NCBI GenBank assembly: GCA_963930655.1
Contig: OZ005609.1
Span: 25,676,501 to 25,740,500, forward strand
Origin: Myrica gale
Lineage: Eukaryota; Streptophyta; Magnoliopsida; Fagales; Myricaceae
DNA: 64,000 nucleotides
Direction: 5' to 3'
Shown: piece by piece, positions 46,669 to 58,337 of the stretch
How the letters are laid out: each line of letters opens with the position of its first letter
Position numbering within the stretch: the stretch's first letter is position 1
Made by a program: the position numbers and the translations under genes
The notes under the pieces: generated by a model
What the model saw: the letters and a program-made list of their open reading frames with translations, nothing else
What the model was told of the DNA's origin: nothing
Databases searched by the model: none

Positions 46669-47930
46669 CTTTTCGAGGTTCGATTCAGAGAGAGTTCTGG
46701 AAATTGATCGGAAAGTGAGGGAGGGAGGGTATTGAAATTTGAAGGAAGCTTCGGTGTGGCCCTATACGGGCCGTACGGCTGTACAGCTTTTTCGGTCGAC
46801 GACTTACAGCATTGGCACCACTGATTCAACGGGCTTAAGATTGAGTTTAGGATTTTCAGCTGGGCCGCTATTAGGCTGAGGCCCAACCAAGTTGTGCCTC
46901 GGCTTTGGGCAGTACGCAGCCCAACCGAGTTGTGTCCTGACTAGAAAAAACTAGCATTTCTATGAAGACAATATGCTTTTTTTCCCCCTTTCAGAAGAAT
47001 CACCAAATTACTTAATTATCCATCTATTCCGCTTCAAAAAGAAAAATATCCCCTGAAAACTGACTAGAGGTAGGGGGGCAATAGGTGTCATTAGAAGCCA
47101 AGTCGTGTTAATAGAGCTACTTGGCGTGGGAGTATCTGCAGAATCCAAAAAACCCTTTCGCTTCCCAGCTTTCGCCTTAGAACAAACCAGGATTGACGAG
47201 ACGGATAAAAAAAAAAAGAAGCGAGTCAGAGCCATATGAAACAGGGAAAGTGATGCTTAATTGTTTGGCGAGGTGTGGACGCGACTCATGTCGATCGCCT
47301 TAATCATGAAAGCGGACGACGTAAGAGATTTGTTTGTCGCGAGCAAAGAGCGTCCAGCATTTTCACTTGAGTCTAGCCTTTACTGCATAAATCAAGCTAA
47401 TTCTGAAACCCATGCAGAACGGAGAAATAATGTTCTGATACTTACTTCTTTTTTTTCTTTTCCTTTCCTTTCATCCAAGGTGATGCCGGTTAGTTCTCAT
47501 TTTTAGCACCTTTTGCATCAGAAGCAAACATGCATGTTTCCCCACAAATTAGCCATTAGACAATCCAAATTATTCTCCTCAGCATTCTTGTATTAGTTTT
47601 GGGGAAGTGGGTGGTGGATTAAGATCTGAACTTTCACCATCATGATGCATATAAGTACAATTAGCTTTTTCATCTCCATGCATTTTGATCAGGGTTATCT
47701 ACTTCAAGAGTACAAAAGCCATAAAAATGGTGAAGAATTATGACCAGCTTGATGAACCAGATGAACGTGCGAATGCTTAAAATTTAATGCATTGTGATTA
47801 AGCTTTAGATAGAAAGAGATTGAAGCTGTTAATGATATTCTTGCTTTTCATCATTCTCTCTGTTAAAACTTGTGATGCACAGCACAGATGTGATCTTCCC
47901 GACCCCTAAAAGTTTGACTTTTAACAGTTT
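46669..47930. other. Upstream of VHA-c and intergenic DNA
   Basis: The ~60 bases before the VHA-c start are probably its leader. A minus-strand frame at 47008-47235 begins with a signal-peptide-like MALTRFFFFLSVSSILVCSKA, but part of it is a poly-T run and it matches no family. The plus frame 47261-47506 is unsupported. Confidence 0.4.
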
Positions 47931-47936
47931 TTGCAC

Positions 47937-48188
47937 ATGATTATGCTTATCGAGGATTGCTATAATGAATTCAGGATGATTTATCCTGAGCTACATTCAG
48001 AAACTTATTATATAGGTTATAGGTATCCACCTGCAAAGAACAGGTATTGGCCACACGTTCATATCAGATATGATATGGGGCCAGTGAAAGATGGTGAAGG
48101 AATCCCCCTTGAAAGCATTAGTCGGCAAATTATGACGAAGGTTTTTGTGGACATTCTGATGGAAGTGCCATCCTTCCACGTTGCTTGA
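47937..48188 (+). CDS. Unrecognised coding-like frame, possible single exon
   Basis: A frame of 83 residues from the ATG at 47937 reads MIMLIEDCYNEFRMIYPEL, ETYYIGYRYPPAKNRYWPH, then VKDGEGIPLESISRQIMTKV and ends FVDILMEVPSFHVA. The residue mix (charged, aromatic and turn residues evenly spread) is more protein-like than the surrounding random frames. A splice acceptor-like TTTTAACAG lies just upstream at 47920-47928, so it may be the last exon or a fragment of a larger gene whose other exons I could not find. I recognise no family; it could equally be a remnant. No start context supports 47937 specifically. Confidence 0.3.
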   Translation: MIMLIEDCYNEFRMIYPELHSETYYIGYRYPPAKNRYWPHVHIRYDMGPVKDGEGIPLESISRQIMTKVFVDILMEVPSFHVA

Positions 48189-50766
48189 TTGCTTTCTGTA
48201 GCTTTTGTAAATTAGTCCATTTTCTGCGGTAGTTGAAAATAACCTGTCAAACATAAAGGTAATCGACCACTTTCAGATTTCATGCAGGTGGCTTAACTTG
48301 CAGTACTTGTGCTATAATCCTTGTAATAAATTGGCTTTTTCTTGCCATGAGCCCACCAAATTGTTCAAGAACAAGCCTTTTGAAGATTTGTTAATGTTCT
48401 TGCAAATGCTTGTTGGGTAAAAATTGACAAGTTCCGGCCATTTTCCCATCCCCCAGTTCAATGATGTAAGCTTAGATGGAGTCATTTACAAAGGGCCATA
48501 AGATTCCATCGCTTAATTAATAGCTAGGGGATGGCTAGAGCTCGTGAACCCCACCCAGTTCAGCTCTAGCTTTGAGGTATGCCATAGTTGGAACCTGCTA
48601 GCAGGCAAAGTGTTGATGCATAAGCATGAACATGAGATGGTGGCCAGCGATATCCGCACTAAATATTAGCTTCCTGCAACTTCCCGTAATCATGAATACT
48701 GTAGTTTCTTTCGCGTTCACAACCTCAACTAACTACAGAAGCCATCGATAGGGCACAAAGTAGCTAGCTAGTCTGCCTTCTTCCATTGATGGCACATCAC
48801 CGAGCCTTGCCGAAGTTTTACTAAGAAGTTCATTGGCCAGTGACATCCATCAAGAAAGAATAAAAAGATGATAAGTAAGAACCACAGTTTTTGACAAACC
48901 AGCACAACCAACATTTCTTTCCAATGCAAAGTCGTATGCTAGAACCAAAAGAACCATGTCTGTGTAATACACGCAAAAGAGATCTAACTAGTCAATTCTA
49001 ACGCGTAGTAATTGATTGGAATTGGACCCCCCATTAAAATCTTAGAAAGATCTAATCAACAAGGGGCAGAGTCTGAACCAATTCATTTGAAACACACCAT
49101 CCATGCTGCAGGACCCCTCAGCTCACCTGTGACCATCATGGCATCTATTTCCCTCCCATTCTTTCTCAATCAGTGACCCATCTTCCCCCACATCTTCTTA
49201 TGCCCAGAGAGTTCCTGTTGAAGTGAGACACCTGCCATCCATCGATTTCATGTATGCAATTCTTTATTACTCTCCCTGAAGGTTCTAGGCTACGAACCAA
49301 ATGGAGCATAACACGTAAAAAGCATATGCCTTTTCGTTTGAAAGATTTTTTTTAACCAAAGGATTAAACTTACAGATTTAACTCGGACAACCTTGTACCA
49401 ACTGTCTGGTGTTGTACATATTATCCAGACATTATAGAAGCAGCTAGCCCTTTTGCTCCAAAGCAATTTCTTCTTCTAGATCTCCTTCCAACACAGCGCC
49501 CCCCCCCCCCCCCCCCCCAAACGACACCTACGTTGCTCTATATTTTACGTTTTGTTCTCATGTTTTCCTCCACTTCGACACCATTGTTACTGGGCCGACA
49601 GTGATGTTTGATACTCCATGAGTGCTGAAGTTTAACCTTCAATACTGAATCACTGATCCTTCTTGTCCTATGTCTTTCTCTTGTAATGATTCTAAATATC
49701 AACACCAGCATTATTAGTATAAATATGCTACCATTTGAGAAAATCGGTACAGTTTCTCAATCACTTCCACACTTTTCAATTCTGATCATCATATATAAAT
49801 AAATTAGCTAGCTAGCCACAGGAACGTCCACTCTAATTCACATGATGATCAATCATCACGTACGTCATGGAAAGGGAAAATTGGTACTACATTTTTGGAT
49901 ATATGTCGAAAAGTTACATAAACAATTTCAAGCAAATGGGTCTATAGACAATAGAATTTTTTTAGTTATAATCATAGACTTTGAGTGAGATTATAGGGGT
50001 CTAGGAAGTAATATATTTTATTTCATTTCAATGAAATGTTAGAATTATATATAGTACCTACAAGGGACGCAATGATAGAGCATGTCCCTCATGAAAGAAG
50101 CTTGTGTTTCACACCTTACAATAAAGAGAGTGAAGTTGAAGAGTTGGGGGTTTTTTTTATAAAAATAAAAATAAAAAAGGAAATATATGATGCAGCAAAT
50201 TCACAGTACTGATTTCTCTTTACCAACCACCTCCAACAATTAATTAAAATTCCTTAACTAATATAAGTCTCGAAAGGTTAAAGTGTTATTATTCCTTGAT
50301 TAAGAGAGAGAGGGAGACGGACAAAAATGAAGAGAGAGTTTGGAGAGGGGTCGATGTCAAAAGGGTTAAGAATCCTGTAGGACCCCGCAAGGATCTCCTT
50401 TTGCTGGTTACGCAAACACAATTTGCACATTTTTTTAAAAAAGAATTATTATTTGTTATTTTATCACAAATTAATATCTATTGTTACCAATGTTGTAGGA
50501 TATTATATATTTAATTAACACATGATGACCGCTTCTTTACTCAACATTTAGTGCACTTTCTCGCAAACAAATTTTTTTTTTGCAAGAATATTCAAGTACT
50601 GATCGATGAAGCTTTAATTTCTAGCAACTAATGCAGAAAACATAAATTGATCATTGAATTACAAGGCTAAGGGACCACTACTTTGATCTAGTTTTAATAC
50701 TAACTAAGCTGCATGTATTTAACTTCTTTTTAGGTGCAAAAAGAATCATACATTAATATTAAAAAA
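48189..50766. other. Intergenic, nothing recognised
   Basis: A C run at 49499-49518 is the only notable repeat. No gene or RNA was recognised; a GAGAGAG-rich frame at 50296-50514 is not credible. Confidence 0.45.
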
Positions 50767-51681
50767 AGGCTAAAATGTTCCGTACGTCCTTGGGGTATGA
50801 CTATTTCCCAACTTAGTCCTTAGGGTATGAATTTCCCTTAAAAATCCCTGGGGTTTGGCCCTATTCCCCGAAGAGTCCTGCCGTAAACTAAATGGACGGA
50901 AATGCAGACGTGGCTGACGGCGCACACGTGGAAACTGACATGCAGATTACCAACCAATCGCAGTGTGACACGTGTCAGTGAATAAAAAATAAAAGTTTTT
51001 TTTTTTAAAAAAATTAAAATGTAATAAAAAATATTTTTATAATTTAAAAAAAAAAAAAAAAAGGGAAGGATCGGCCGATCCTTCCCCGGTGATCCTCCAC
51101 CAGCCAAAATACCGGCCGGTGGGTATTTTGGCCGCCCAGTTCTGGGCGGCCAGCGGGGGAGGAGAAATCCTCCCCCACCGGCGCGGCTGGGGGACCACCT
51201 TCCGCTGGCCGCGTGGTCTGGGCGCGCCCGGGGCTGAGGGAGGTCCCCCAGCCGCGCCGGTGGGGGAGCCCGCTGGCCCGCCCAGTTCTGGGCGGCCAAA
51301 ATACCCACCGGCCGGTATTTTGGCCGGTGGAGGATCACCGGGGAAGGATCGACCGATCCTTCCCCCTTGTCTCTCTTTTTTTTCAAATTCAATATTTTTT
51401 TTTAAATTATAAAAATATTTTTTTATTAAATTTTAATTTTTTTTTAAAAACTTTTATTTTTTATTCACTGACACGTGTCACACTACGATTGGTTGGTAAT
51501 CTGCATGTCAGTTTCCACTTGTGCGCCGTCAGCCACGTCTGCATTTCCGTCCATTTAGTTGACGGCAGGACTCTTCGGGGAATAGGGCCAAACCCCAGGA
51601 ATTTTTTAAGGGAAATTCATATCCTAAGGACTAAGTTGGGAAAGGGTCATACCCCAGGGACGTACGGAGCATTTTAGCCTT
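50767..51681. mobile_element. Long foldback element with GC-rich core
   Basis: The two ~450-base halves are close reverse complements: GGCTAAAATGTTCCGTACGT against ACGTACGGAGCATTTTAGCC at the ends. ACCAACCAATCGCAGTGTGA pairs with TCACACTACGATTGGTTGGT, and CCAAAATACCGGCCGGTGGG with CCCACCGGCCGGTATTTTGG. The core at 51060-51370 is GC-rich within AT-rich arms. The long frames seen on both strands (50838-51392, 51089-51412, 51213-51677) come from this palindrome and are near mirror images of each other. No transposase. Confidence 0.85.
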
Positions 51682-51817
51682 AAAAAATACAAACGACCGA
51701 CTTAAATTTTTTATTCTTTAAGCAAATACGTAGAGACATTACACCAAAAATGTTCAAGGATCGAAGTGACAGTCAGAATATATTATATTAAAGATAATAA
51801 GACTATGATTATATTTT
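51682..51817. other. Short spacer between two inverted-repeat elements
   Basis: AT-rich, no feature. Confidence 0.5.
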
Positions 51818-52104
51818 AGGCTTAATATACACGCGTGCCCTTGTGGTTTAATGTTTTCCTAAAAATACCCTTAAGATAATTTTTGTTGTCTCGCCACCCC
51901 TGTGGTATATCCATTTTCCCCGTTATCCCTTCCGACAATATTTTGTCTATTTTTTTACGAAAATTGATGACGTGGACTAAGTGATCACGTCACATCCAAT
52001 TAAAATGCAACACGTGTGAGACTCTGTTGACTGGATGAAATTCTTTTTCTAACTCTCACTCCTCTCCATAGCAATTTACCTAAATTTCCTTAAACCCCAA
52101 AGAT

Positions 52105-52341
52105 CGAACAACCTCGACCTCTCCAACACCAACGTCGTCGACCCTCTCCCTTCCTTACTCTGCCGCCTCCCCAACCTCACATTCATTTCGTTCTTCAACA
52201 ACTCTATCAACTCCACCCTTCCGATATCTCATCTTGTATAAATCTCGAACACCTCGACCTCTCCCAGAACCTCCTCACCGGTACGCTGCCTCACACCCTA
52301 GCCGACCTCCCCAACCTTCGTTACTTGGACTTGACCGGTAG
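52105..52341 (+). pseudogene. Captured HAESA-like LRR receptor fragment
   Basis: Translation gives DLSNTNVVDPLPSLLCR then LPNLTFISFFNNSINSTLP. After a frameshift near 52225 it continues DISSCINLEHLDLSQNLL, TGTLPHTLADLPNLRYLDLT. This is two to three consecutive LRRs of the HAESA/HSL1 type, whose family hallmark is NNSINSTLP followed by LDLSQNLLTG and TLADLPxLxxLDLTGN. The homology stops abruptly at 52341. The frameshift and truncation rule out a functional receptor. Confidence 0.7.
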
Positions 52342-52901
52342 GCATATTTATGGAAAGTTATCTCATGTAATGAGTATTTCCACGATGGTTTAGGAAGATC
52401 ATTTGGTAATCTGAAGAACCCACCAACCATAATCATCAGCCCCTGAATTCCCGCCCCAGTAATTATACCCATTAGATAATTGGGGACAATACTTTCCACA
52501 ATCATCATAAGGCTCTCAACCAACCATCATACATGCAAATAGAACCAGAGCAAAGTACACAAAATGGTCTGGTCCTTTGCGCAGTCCAGGTGGGTAAAAA
52601 GCCCTCGTTTACAAATTAATTATGATATTATCACTTGAAACCCAAGCTGAAGTTGGTGAAGATGGGAAACTTCATGTCACTATGAGAAAATCAACTTTTT
52701 CCCGCTCCGAAATCTTCTCCCGGCGATCCCACGGCCCAAAGAAAAGCAACGACCTCTTTCTCTCTCCTTGCCCCATGCGTTTTCTCAAACACCAACTCCT
52801 TTAACCCTCTCTATTCCCCCACCCTGCTTCTCTGTCTTTCACTATTCTCTCTCTCTCACCAACCATCCTCTGACTCACAAGAGGAGAGAGGAAGAGAGGA
52901 A

Positions 52902-53172
52902 ATGGCATCGGGCTTCAGTGGAGGTGGGGCCCCCGACTTCTTCACCGGCCGATCCATCCCCTCCAACACCTCCATGTCGAACCAACAACATCCTCAGCAT
53001 CCACAACCTCCCTACCGATCGCAACTCCCCGGTCTCTTTCTCGACCAGTCAGCCCAGATCGGTAAGAGAACCCTCTTTGAGTTCCAAAACCCCGTGCAGT
53101 TCTAGAACCAGATGGGCCTCAATGGTCTTTTACTCCGCTCCGTGAAGCCCCGGAGGACTTGCAACCACACCT
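52902..53172 (+). pseudogene. Captured scarecrow-like (GRAS, SCL8-like) N-terminal fragment
   Basis: From an ATG the frame reads MASGFSGGGAPDFFTGRSIP, then YRSQLPGLFLDQSAQIGKRT and LFEFQNPVQF. A TAG interrupts at 53103-53105 and the same frame goes on NQMGLNGLLLRSVKPR. These are the disordered N-terminal motifs I associate with SCL8-like GRAS proteins (GFSGG.PDF, QLPGLFLD, LLLRSVKPR). The CT-rich stretch at 52790-52900 looks like the captured leader. The GRAS domain itself is absent, and spacers between motifs are shortened. Confidence 0.6.
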
Positions 53173-53533
53173 CCCCCATAGAAAATCAATGAACCCTTGA
53201 TGCAAGGGGGTCTGTTCGAGTTGAACGGGGGTTCATTTTTTATTTTAAGGGTATTTCGGTAAACTGCCATGGGAGAGTGACGTGGATATATAAGGTGGAA
53301 AAAGAATTTTGTCCAGTCAGCGGTTAAGGACACATGTTGCAGTTTAATTGGATGTGACGTGGTCAATTAGTCCACGTCATCAATTTCTGTCTAAAAATAG
53401 ACGAAATATTGCAGGAAGGGTATAACGGGGAAAAAGAGAATATCACAAGGGTAGCGGGACAACAAAAATTACCCTAGGGATATTTCTGAGAAAACATTAA
53501 ACCACAGGTGGCACGCGTGCAATATTAAGCCTA

Positions 53534-54004
53534 TATTTATAAAAGCGAATGGAAGTGACTCATCTACGGTGTTATGCATAGTAAAATCAAGAGTCATAAC
53601 TATTAATTTTTTAAGGGAAGTGTATGTTAGTAATATTAAATACATATTATTTTTTAACTTGTGTACCCACGTTAACGGTTAATAAGACCCATTAAATTTT
53701 CTAAGCACGGAGAACCATCAAGTTTTACGGTAATGCTCTATGGAAGAGAGACGGGTCTTGCTAGCTAGGCTGACCGCCCCAACTTTAAGCGAGAGGGTGT
53801 GGCGTTTATGGTGCGGACCACGGAGAGTCTAATGAGTTCAATGATGCGGCCCGCCGCATGATTGGAGGCCACGGCCGACCACCACCACAGTTCTACGTGG
53901 AACTCCACGTCCACATCAGCAGCCAAATCCATCGAGGCCCGAGCTACAAGCGGTACCTCTTTTAGTATTCTACGTTTCCGTAGTCGCCCATTCATTTGCT
54001 CTAA
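53534..54004. other. Intergenic, nothing recognised
   Basis: No coding or RNA signal. Confidence 0.45.
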
Positions 54005-54012
54005 ATCTCAGG

Positions 54013-55865
54013 CATTGGCGGAATAAAGATTAGAAGCCAACTATGGCGACTTTTATAGCAAAATGACTGATTTTTTTTTCATACGTAATGCTAAAAACTG
54101 TCTTAGAATTACAATATCAAAAATTAAATATTAAAAATATTAAAATATTGAAATACACATATCGTACTATGTACTACGACTAAGGGGGCAATTGGATCCT
54201 GCATTTTTGTATCTTCTGAAAATATTGCAAAACGACTTCGTTCTCTATAGTTTCAAAAATCTCTCGCTTGATGTACACTATCATGCAATCATTCATCCAG
54301 TCATCTCTCATCCTATTACGCAAATCAATATTGATAATCTTCATCGCAAAGAACACTCTCTCAATAGTTGCAGTCACAACTGGTAAGATCAATGCCAACT
54401 CAATAAGCTGATAAACTAGTGAATACAAATTATTATTTCTGGTCTTAACCATCTTCACAGCAATACCTTCAAATCTTGAATCCCAGAAAAAAAATGCAAT
54501 CTAACATCTCTAATGTAAGTGTCAAGCTGATCGCTAAGAAACAACTTCTCAATTGTTGAGAAATCTTCTGGATAAAACTCAGCAAGATGACATAACTTAT
54601 CAAGGGCAAATGTTGAGAATGAGTCACTTGGATCAAGACATGTTATGCAAAGAAGTAACTACGTACTTGCTTCTGTGGATCGAGCATTCATCTCTTGAAC
54701 AATTAAATCAATAACTTGACAAAACACTTTCACACGAAAATAATGCAAATAAGTAATTGTTTGCCCTCAATGCCTCGAACGACCACGGGTTGGTATAATA
54801 TCTTCCATATTGAGCACAATGATAGAATTATTCAGACAAAATGTTTTGGCTTGTTCTAAAAATTTATCTCATCCTATCTCCCTCAACTCCTGCAACCGTT
54901 CTCTCACAACTCAAACTAAAATCATAGCATTAACTATGTCTTGATCCTTTCGCTGTAAAACTTGTGACAATGCATTTGTAAGATATATAGCTAAATCAAT
55001 CAAATAATCAAATAATTTCTCCCAAATTATTAGTTATCTAAGATATATAGTTAAATCAATCATGTATACCGAACCATCTAAAATTAAAGAGAGAACCTGC
55101 AACTATTCCTAGGCATTGACAAAAAGAAAGATGCTGGTGAAAAATTAAAATGCAATAATTATATTTTATATATAATTAATTCTGCCTAACGTGCCCTAAT
55201 TTGGAATCAAAACATAATTCAAGATAATTACAAATTATCAATCTCAAATCTCAATCATACATTCATACAAATTAATTTCACAAGACAAGATAATCATAAA
55301 CTGAACAATTTCAAAATATAAGAATAAATTAATTCACAAAAAATGCACTTAAATTCACGATTTTACCCAAAAAAAATCATTTAGGAATTGGACATTGGTC
55401 AGCCCTTCAAAATCAAAATTATCAAATCCAGCAGACGGCGGTGGCTGCACGGTGGGGCAGAGAAAATCTGAGAAGTGAGGCCCGAGGGATAGAGAGAATC
55501 ATATTTAGAGAAGTGAGAAGAAAGGAAGGAAAAGCTGAAAGCCATACCTAGGCTGTAGCTGGTGGTGCTGAGACTTGAGAGAGAGCGAGAGAGGCACTGT
55601 CGCACCGGTACGTTAACGTCGTTGTCGTGTCTGTGAGAGAGGCACTGAGACTTGAAAGAGACACGAATAGAATTTTAGAAGGTTACAAAAAACGAAGCGT
55701 GCAGGCCATGAAAAAATAGCAAATAGATGTAAAAATTTATTTCGGCTTGGGCCCTGAGCTCAACCATGGCAGGCCCAAATCAACCTATTTATAAAAAAAT
55801 TACATTTAAAAATTTTTTTTAGGCGGAGCCAACCATGGCAGCCGCCATGGCTTGTTCCGCCCATG
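54013..55865. mobile_element. hAT element with decayed transposase
   Basis: Ends CATTGGCGGAATAAAG and, on the other strand, CATGGGCGGAACAAGCC are inverted repeats. ATCTCAGG occurs exactly on both sides (54005-54012 and 55866-55873), an 8-bp target duplication. A decayed minus-strand transposase fills the left half. The TIR is related to that of the 26 kb element. Confidence 0.9.
54180..54985 (-). pseudogene. hAT transposase (ZMYM1-like), C-terminal third, broken
   Basis: The minus strand reads, across several frame breaks, ITCLDPSDSFSTFALDKL, LAEFYPEDFSTIEKLFLS, DQLDTYIRDVRLHFF and then, in the longest frame (54458-54180), LALILPVVTATIERVFFAMK and LRNRMRDDWMNDCMIVYI. This order is that of plant ZMYM1-like hAT transposases, the last part being the dimerisation domain (ATIERVF). 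The N-terminal zinc finger and catalytic region were not found; stops and frameshifts are present. Confidence 0.75.
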
Positions 55866-55871
55866 ATCTCA

Positions 55872-56160
55872 GGGCATCTTCGTATGGTAAAAAATTGTAG
55901 GATTCTAGTAGAATTGTGAATATTTACGTAAAATATTATTTTATAGGTGTTTATGTAAAAGATAAAGAGAGATGATTTGATATAATTATTTAATAAAAAA
56001 TTAATAGAATTAGGTGAAGTATAGAAAGAATTGTTTTTTCAAAAAATGTATTGAAGTTTGTGTTAAATATATTGTTTTTGTGTTTGAATTCTTAAGATGT
56101 TCGGTGATAATTTTGTGAATGGATTTGAATCCTAAGAAAACTTGAAAACGAACATGCCCT
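55872..56160. mobile_element. MITE with AGGGCATSTTCGT termini
   Basis: Left GGGCATCTTCGTATGG and right CGAACATGCCC (reverse GGGCATGTTCG) are inverted, followed inward by TAGGATTC and its complement GAATCCTA. About 288 bp, AT-rich, non-coding. The hAT element at 54013-55865 inserted directly beside its left end. Confidence 0.65.
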
Positions 56161-56738
56161 ATATGTGTCCATCAGTTTGGTCCCTTTACAATGTGTGAAT
56201 TGAGTTTGTACCATCTGAACAACGACCTCGAATAATGCAGGGGCTGCTCGGCTGGCAAAGGCTCTGAAAATAAGAAGGTTCCAAAAAAACATGGGCACCA
56301 TCAACTATACTCAATGTATGTGAATTAAGAAAAACATGTTTTACTTACCATCACTAAAACATAATAATTTAAACTATCTAATTACTTAATGTATGTGAAG
56401 GTTTCACAAGTTCTTTACTTAATGTACTTAATTCATGATTGTTGTAATCCATCGACTATACTCAATTGTTTACTACTTAATATTATTTTATTTTGTATCT
56501 TTACTAACATAAAGGTATCTAATTATAAAAAAAATTATATTTAATAGTTATCAATGTGATAACATTAGTTTTAAATTAAAATTAGTTAATGTGATAAACT
56601 AATTTTTATAAAAAATTAAATATAATATTTATTATTTTGTGATAAAATGTATCTTTTAACGTCTCACTTAATTAAGGTCCCAAATAATATAGAGCCGCTC
56701 CGGAATAATGTGGTCCAATATCAATACCACATGCCTTA
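56161..56738. other. Intergenic, nothing recognised
   Basis: AT-rich. No gene; short frame at 56092-56304 unsupported. Confidence 0.45.
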
Positions 56739-57504
56739 TTAATTAATTGGCTAAATTACTCCGTACACCCCTGAAGTTTGACCTTTTCCTAGTTTAGTCC
56801 TCAAGATTCGATTTACCCTAAACCAATCCCTGAGGTTTGGACCTGCTCCTAAATAGATCTTTTTGTCAATTTAGTGGACAGAAATGCACAAGTGGCAGAC
56901 GACTTACACGTGAAAATGAACATGTCGATTTTTTTAAAAAAATCTCGCTCAATCACAATGTGACATGTGTCAATAAATAAATAATAAATAACATAATAAA
57001 TAAATAACATAATTAATTTATTTTTATTTTTATTATTAAAAAAGGGAAAGGATCGACTCTTTCACGGTGGAGACCCTCTCCACCAGCCGTCGAGGGAGTC
57101 TTGCCGCCCAGATCTGGGTAGCCAGAGGATCCCTCCTCCTCCCCGGGCTGTGCTCTAGATCCCCTAACCGCCCCAGAGCAGGGGTGGAGGAGGGATTGCT
57201 CCTCTTTTTTAAAAAATTAATTATATTTTTATATTAATTTTAGATTTACTTTTTATTTTTATTTATTTACTGACACGTGTCACATTGTGATTGTGTGATA
57301 TTTTTTAAAAAAATCAAGCAATCCATTTTCACATGTAAGTCGTTTGTCACGTGGGTATTTCCGTCCACTAAGTTGATGACATGATCTATTTGAGAATTGG
57401 TCCAAACCACAGGGATAAGTTTAGGAAAAATCTAACCCTAAGGACCAAACTGAGAAAAGGTCAAACTCCAAGGACGTGTAGAGTAATTTAGTCTAATTAA
57501 TTAA
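56739..57504. mobile_element. Foldback element, first of three in a row
   Basis: Left TTAATTAATTGGCTAAATTA and right TAATTTAGTCTAATTAATTA are inverted. Inner words pair too (CAATCACAATGTGACATGTG against GACACGTGTCACATTGTGAT). The core (57050-57200) is GC-rich. Organisation matches the 50.8-51.7 kb element. Confidence 0.75.
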
Positions 57505-58147
57505 GGGTTAATGCTCAGTTTGGTCTCTAGATTTTATACCATTTTATTAAAATGGTCCCTAGGTTTCAAATTTGTTCAAATCAGTCCTTATTTTATTTTC
57601 ATTTGTCGATTTAATCATTTCTTCCAATTTCGTCTCTTCCATGCACAGTCAGCTAGCGTTGGGATACTCCCAATAATATCGCGACACGTGTTAGATTTTG
57701 AAAAAAAACACACAAAATGCACTCCACGTTGGCATTTTCGTAAAAAAAAGGAACAGAGGAGTGACCTCCCTTCATGCGAGGGGCTCCCCGTCGTGGGGGT
57801 GGCTCGCGCTACAAGAGGTGGCCAGGATCCACCCACCCCGGTGACGAGGAGCCCATATCTGGATTCCTCCCTTGCGTGAATGGAGTCACTCTCCCGTTCC
57901 ATTTCTTTTACAAAAATGCCAACGTGGAGTGCATTTTGTGGGGTTTTTTTTCAAAATCTAACATGTGTCGCGATATTATTGGAAATGAAGTGTCCCACCG
58001 TTAGCTGACTGTGCAAAAAGAGACAAAATTGGACAGAAGGATTAAATCGACAAATAAAAATAACCGAAAGATTGATTTGAATATGAAACCTAGAGACCAT
58101 TTTGATAAAGGGTATAAAACACAGAGACAAAAATGGGCATTAACCCA
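57505..58147. mobile_element. Foldback element, second of three
   Basis: Left GGGTTAATGCTCAGTTTGGT and right ACAAAAATGGGCATTAACCC are inverted, as are CGCGACACGTGTTAGATTTT and AAAATCTAACATGTGTCGCG. The GC-rich centre (57750-57890) gives overlapping frames on both strands that are not genes. Confidence 0.75.
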
Positions 58148-58337
58148 TTAATTAAAGACTTTTTTTAAAGAAAATTTAAGTTACTTTTTCTTTTTCCTTC
58201 TTTAAAAAGAATTTATCATTCTTCTTCCTTTTAAGCACGTGTAAATTGCAATAGAAGTATCATTTATTAATTGGGTATGAATTATGAAAGAGGGGACCCG
58301 AAACAATGTTTTGTTGTGCGCGTTTATGAATCGATTT

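Larger units (their letters stand above)
51818..53533. mobile_element. Gene-capturing long-TIR element with two host gene fragments
   Basis: The outer ~240 bases of each side are inverted repeats. The left begins AGGCTTAATATACACGCGTG and the right ends GCACGCGTGCAATATTAAGC. Inside the arms, CTTGTGGTTTAATGTTTTC pairs with AAAACATTAAACCACAGGT and TCACGTCACATCCAATTAAA with TTTAATTGGATGTGACGTGG. The flanks show only a weak duplication (ATATTTT/ATATTTA), so the superfamily is not assigned (Mutator-like is possible from the long TIR). Between the arms lie fragments of an LRR kinase gene and a GRAS gene, both on the plus strand. Confidence 0.75.

Noticed and set aside
47008-47235. 75-residue minus frame with signal-peptide-like start
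   Set aside because: The hydrophobic start partly comes from a poly-T run, and the rest matches nothing known; too weak to call a secreted peptide.
50838-51677. Frames of 184, 107 and 154 residues on both strands
   Set aside because: They are readings of the two arms of one palindrome and are near mirror images of each other.
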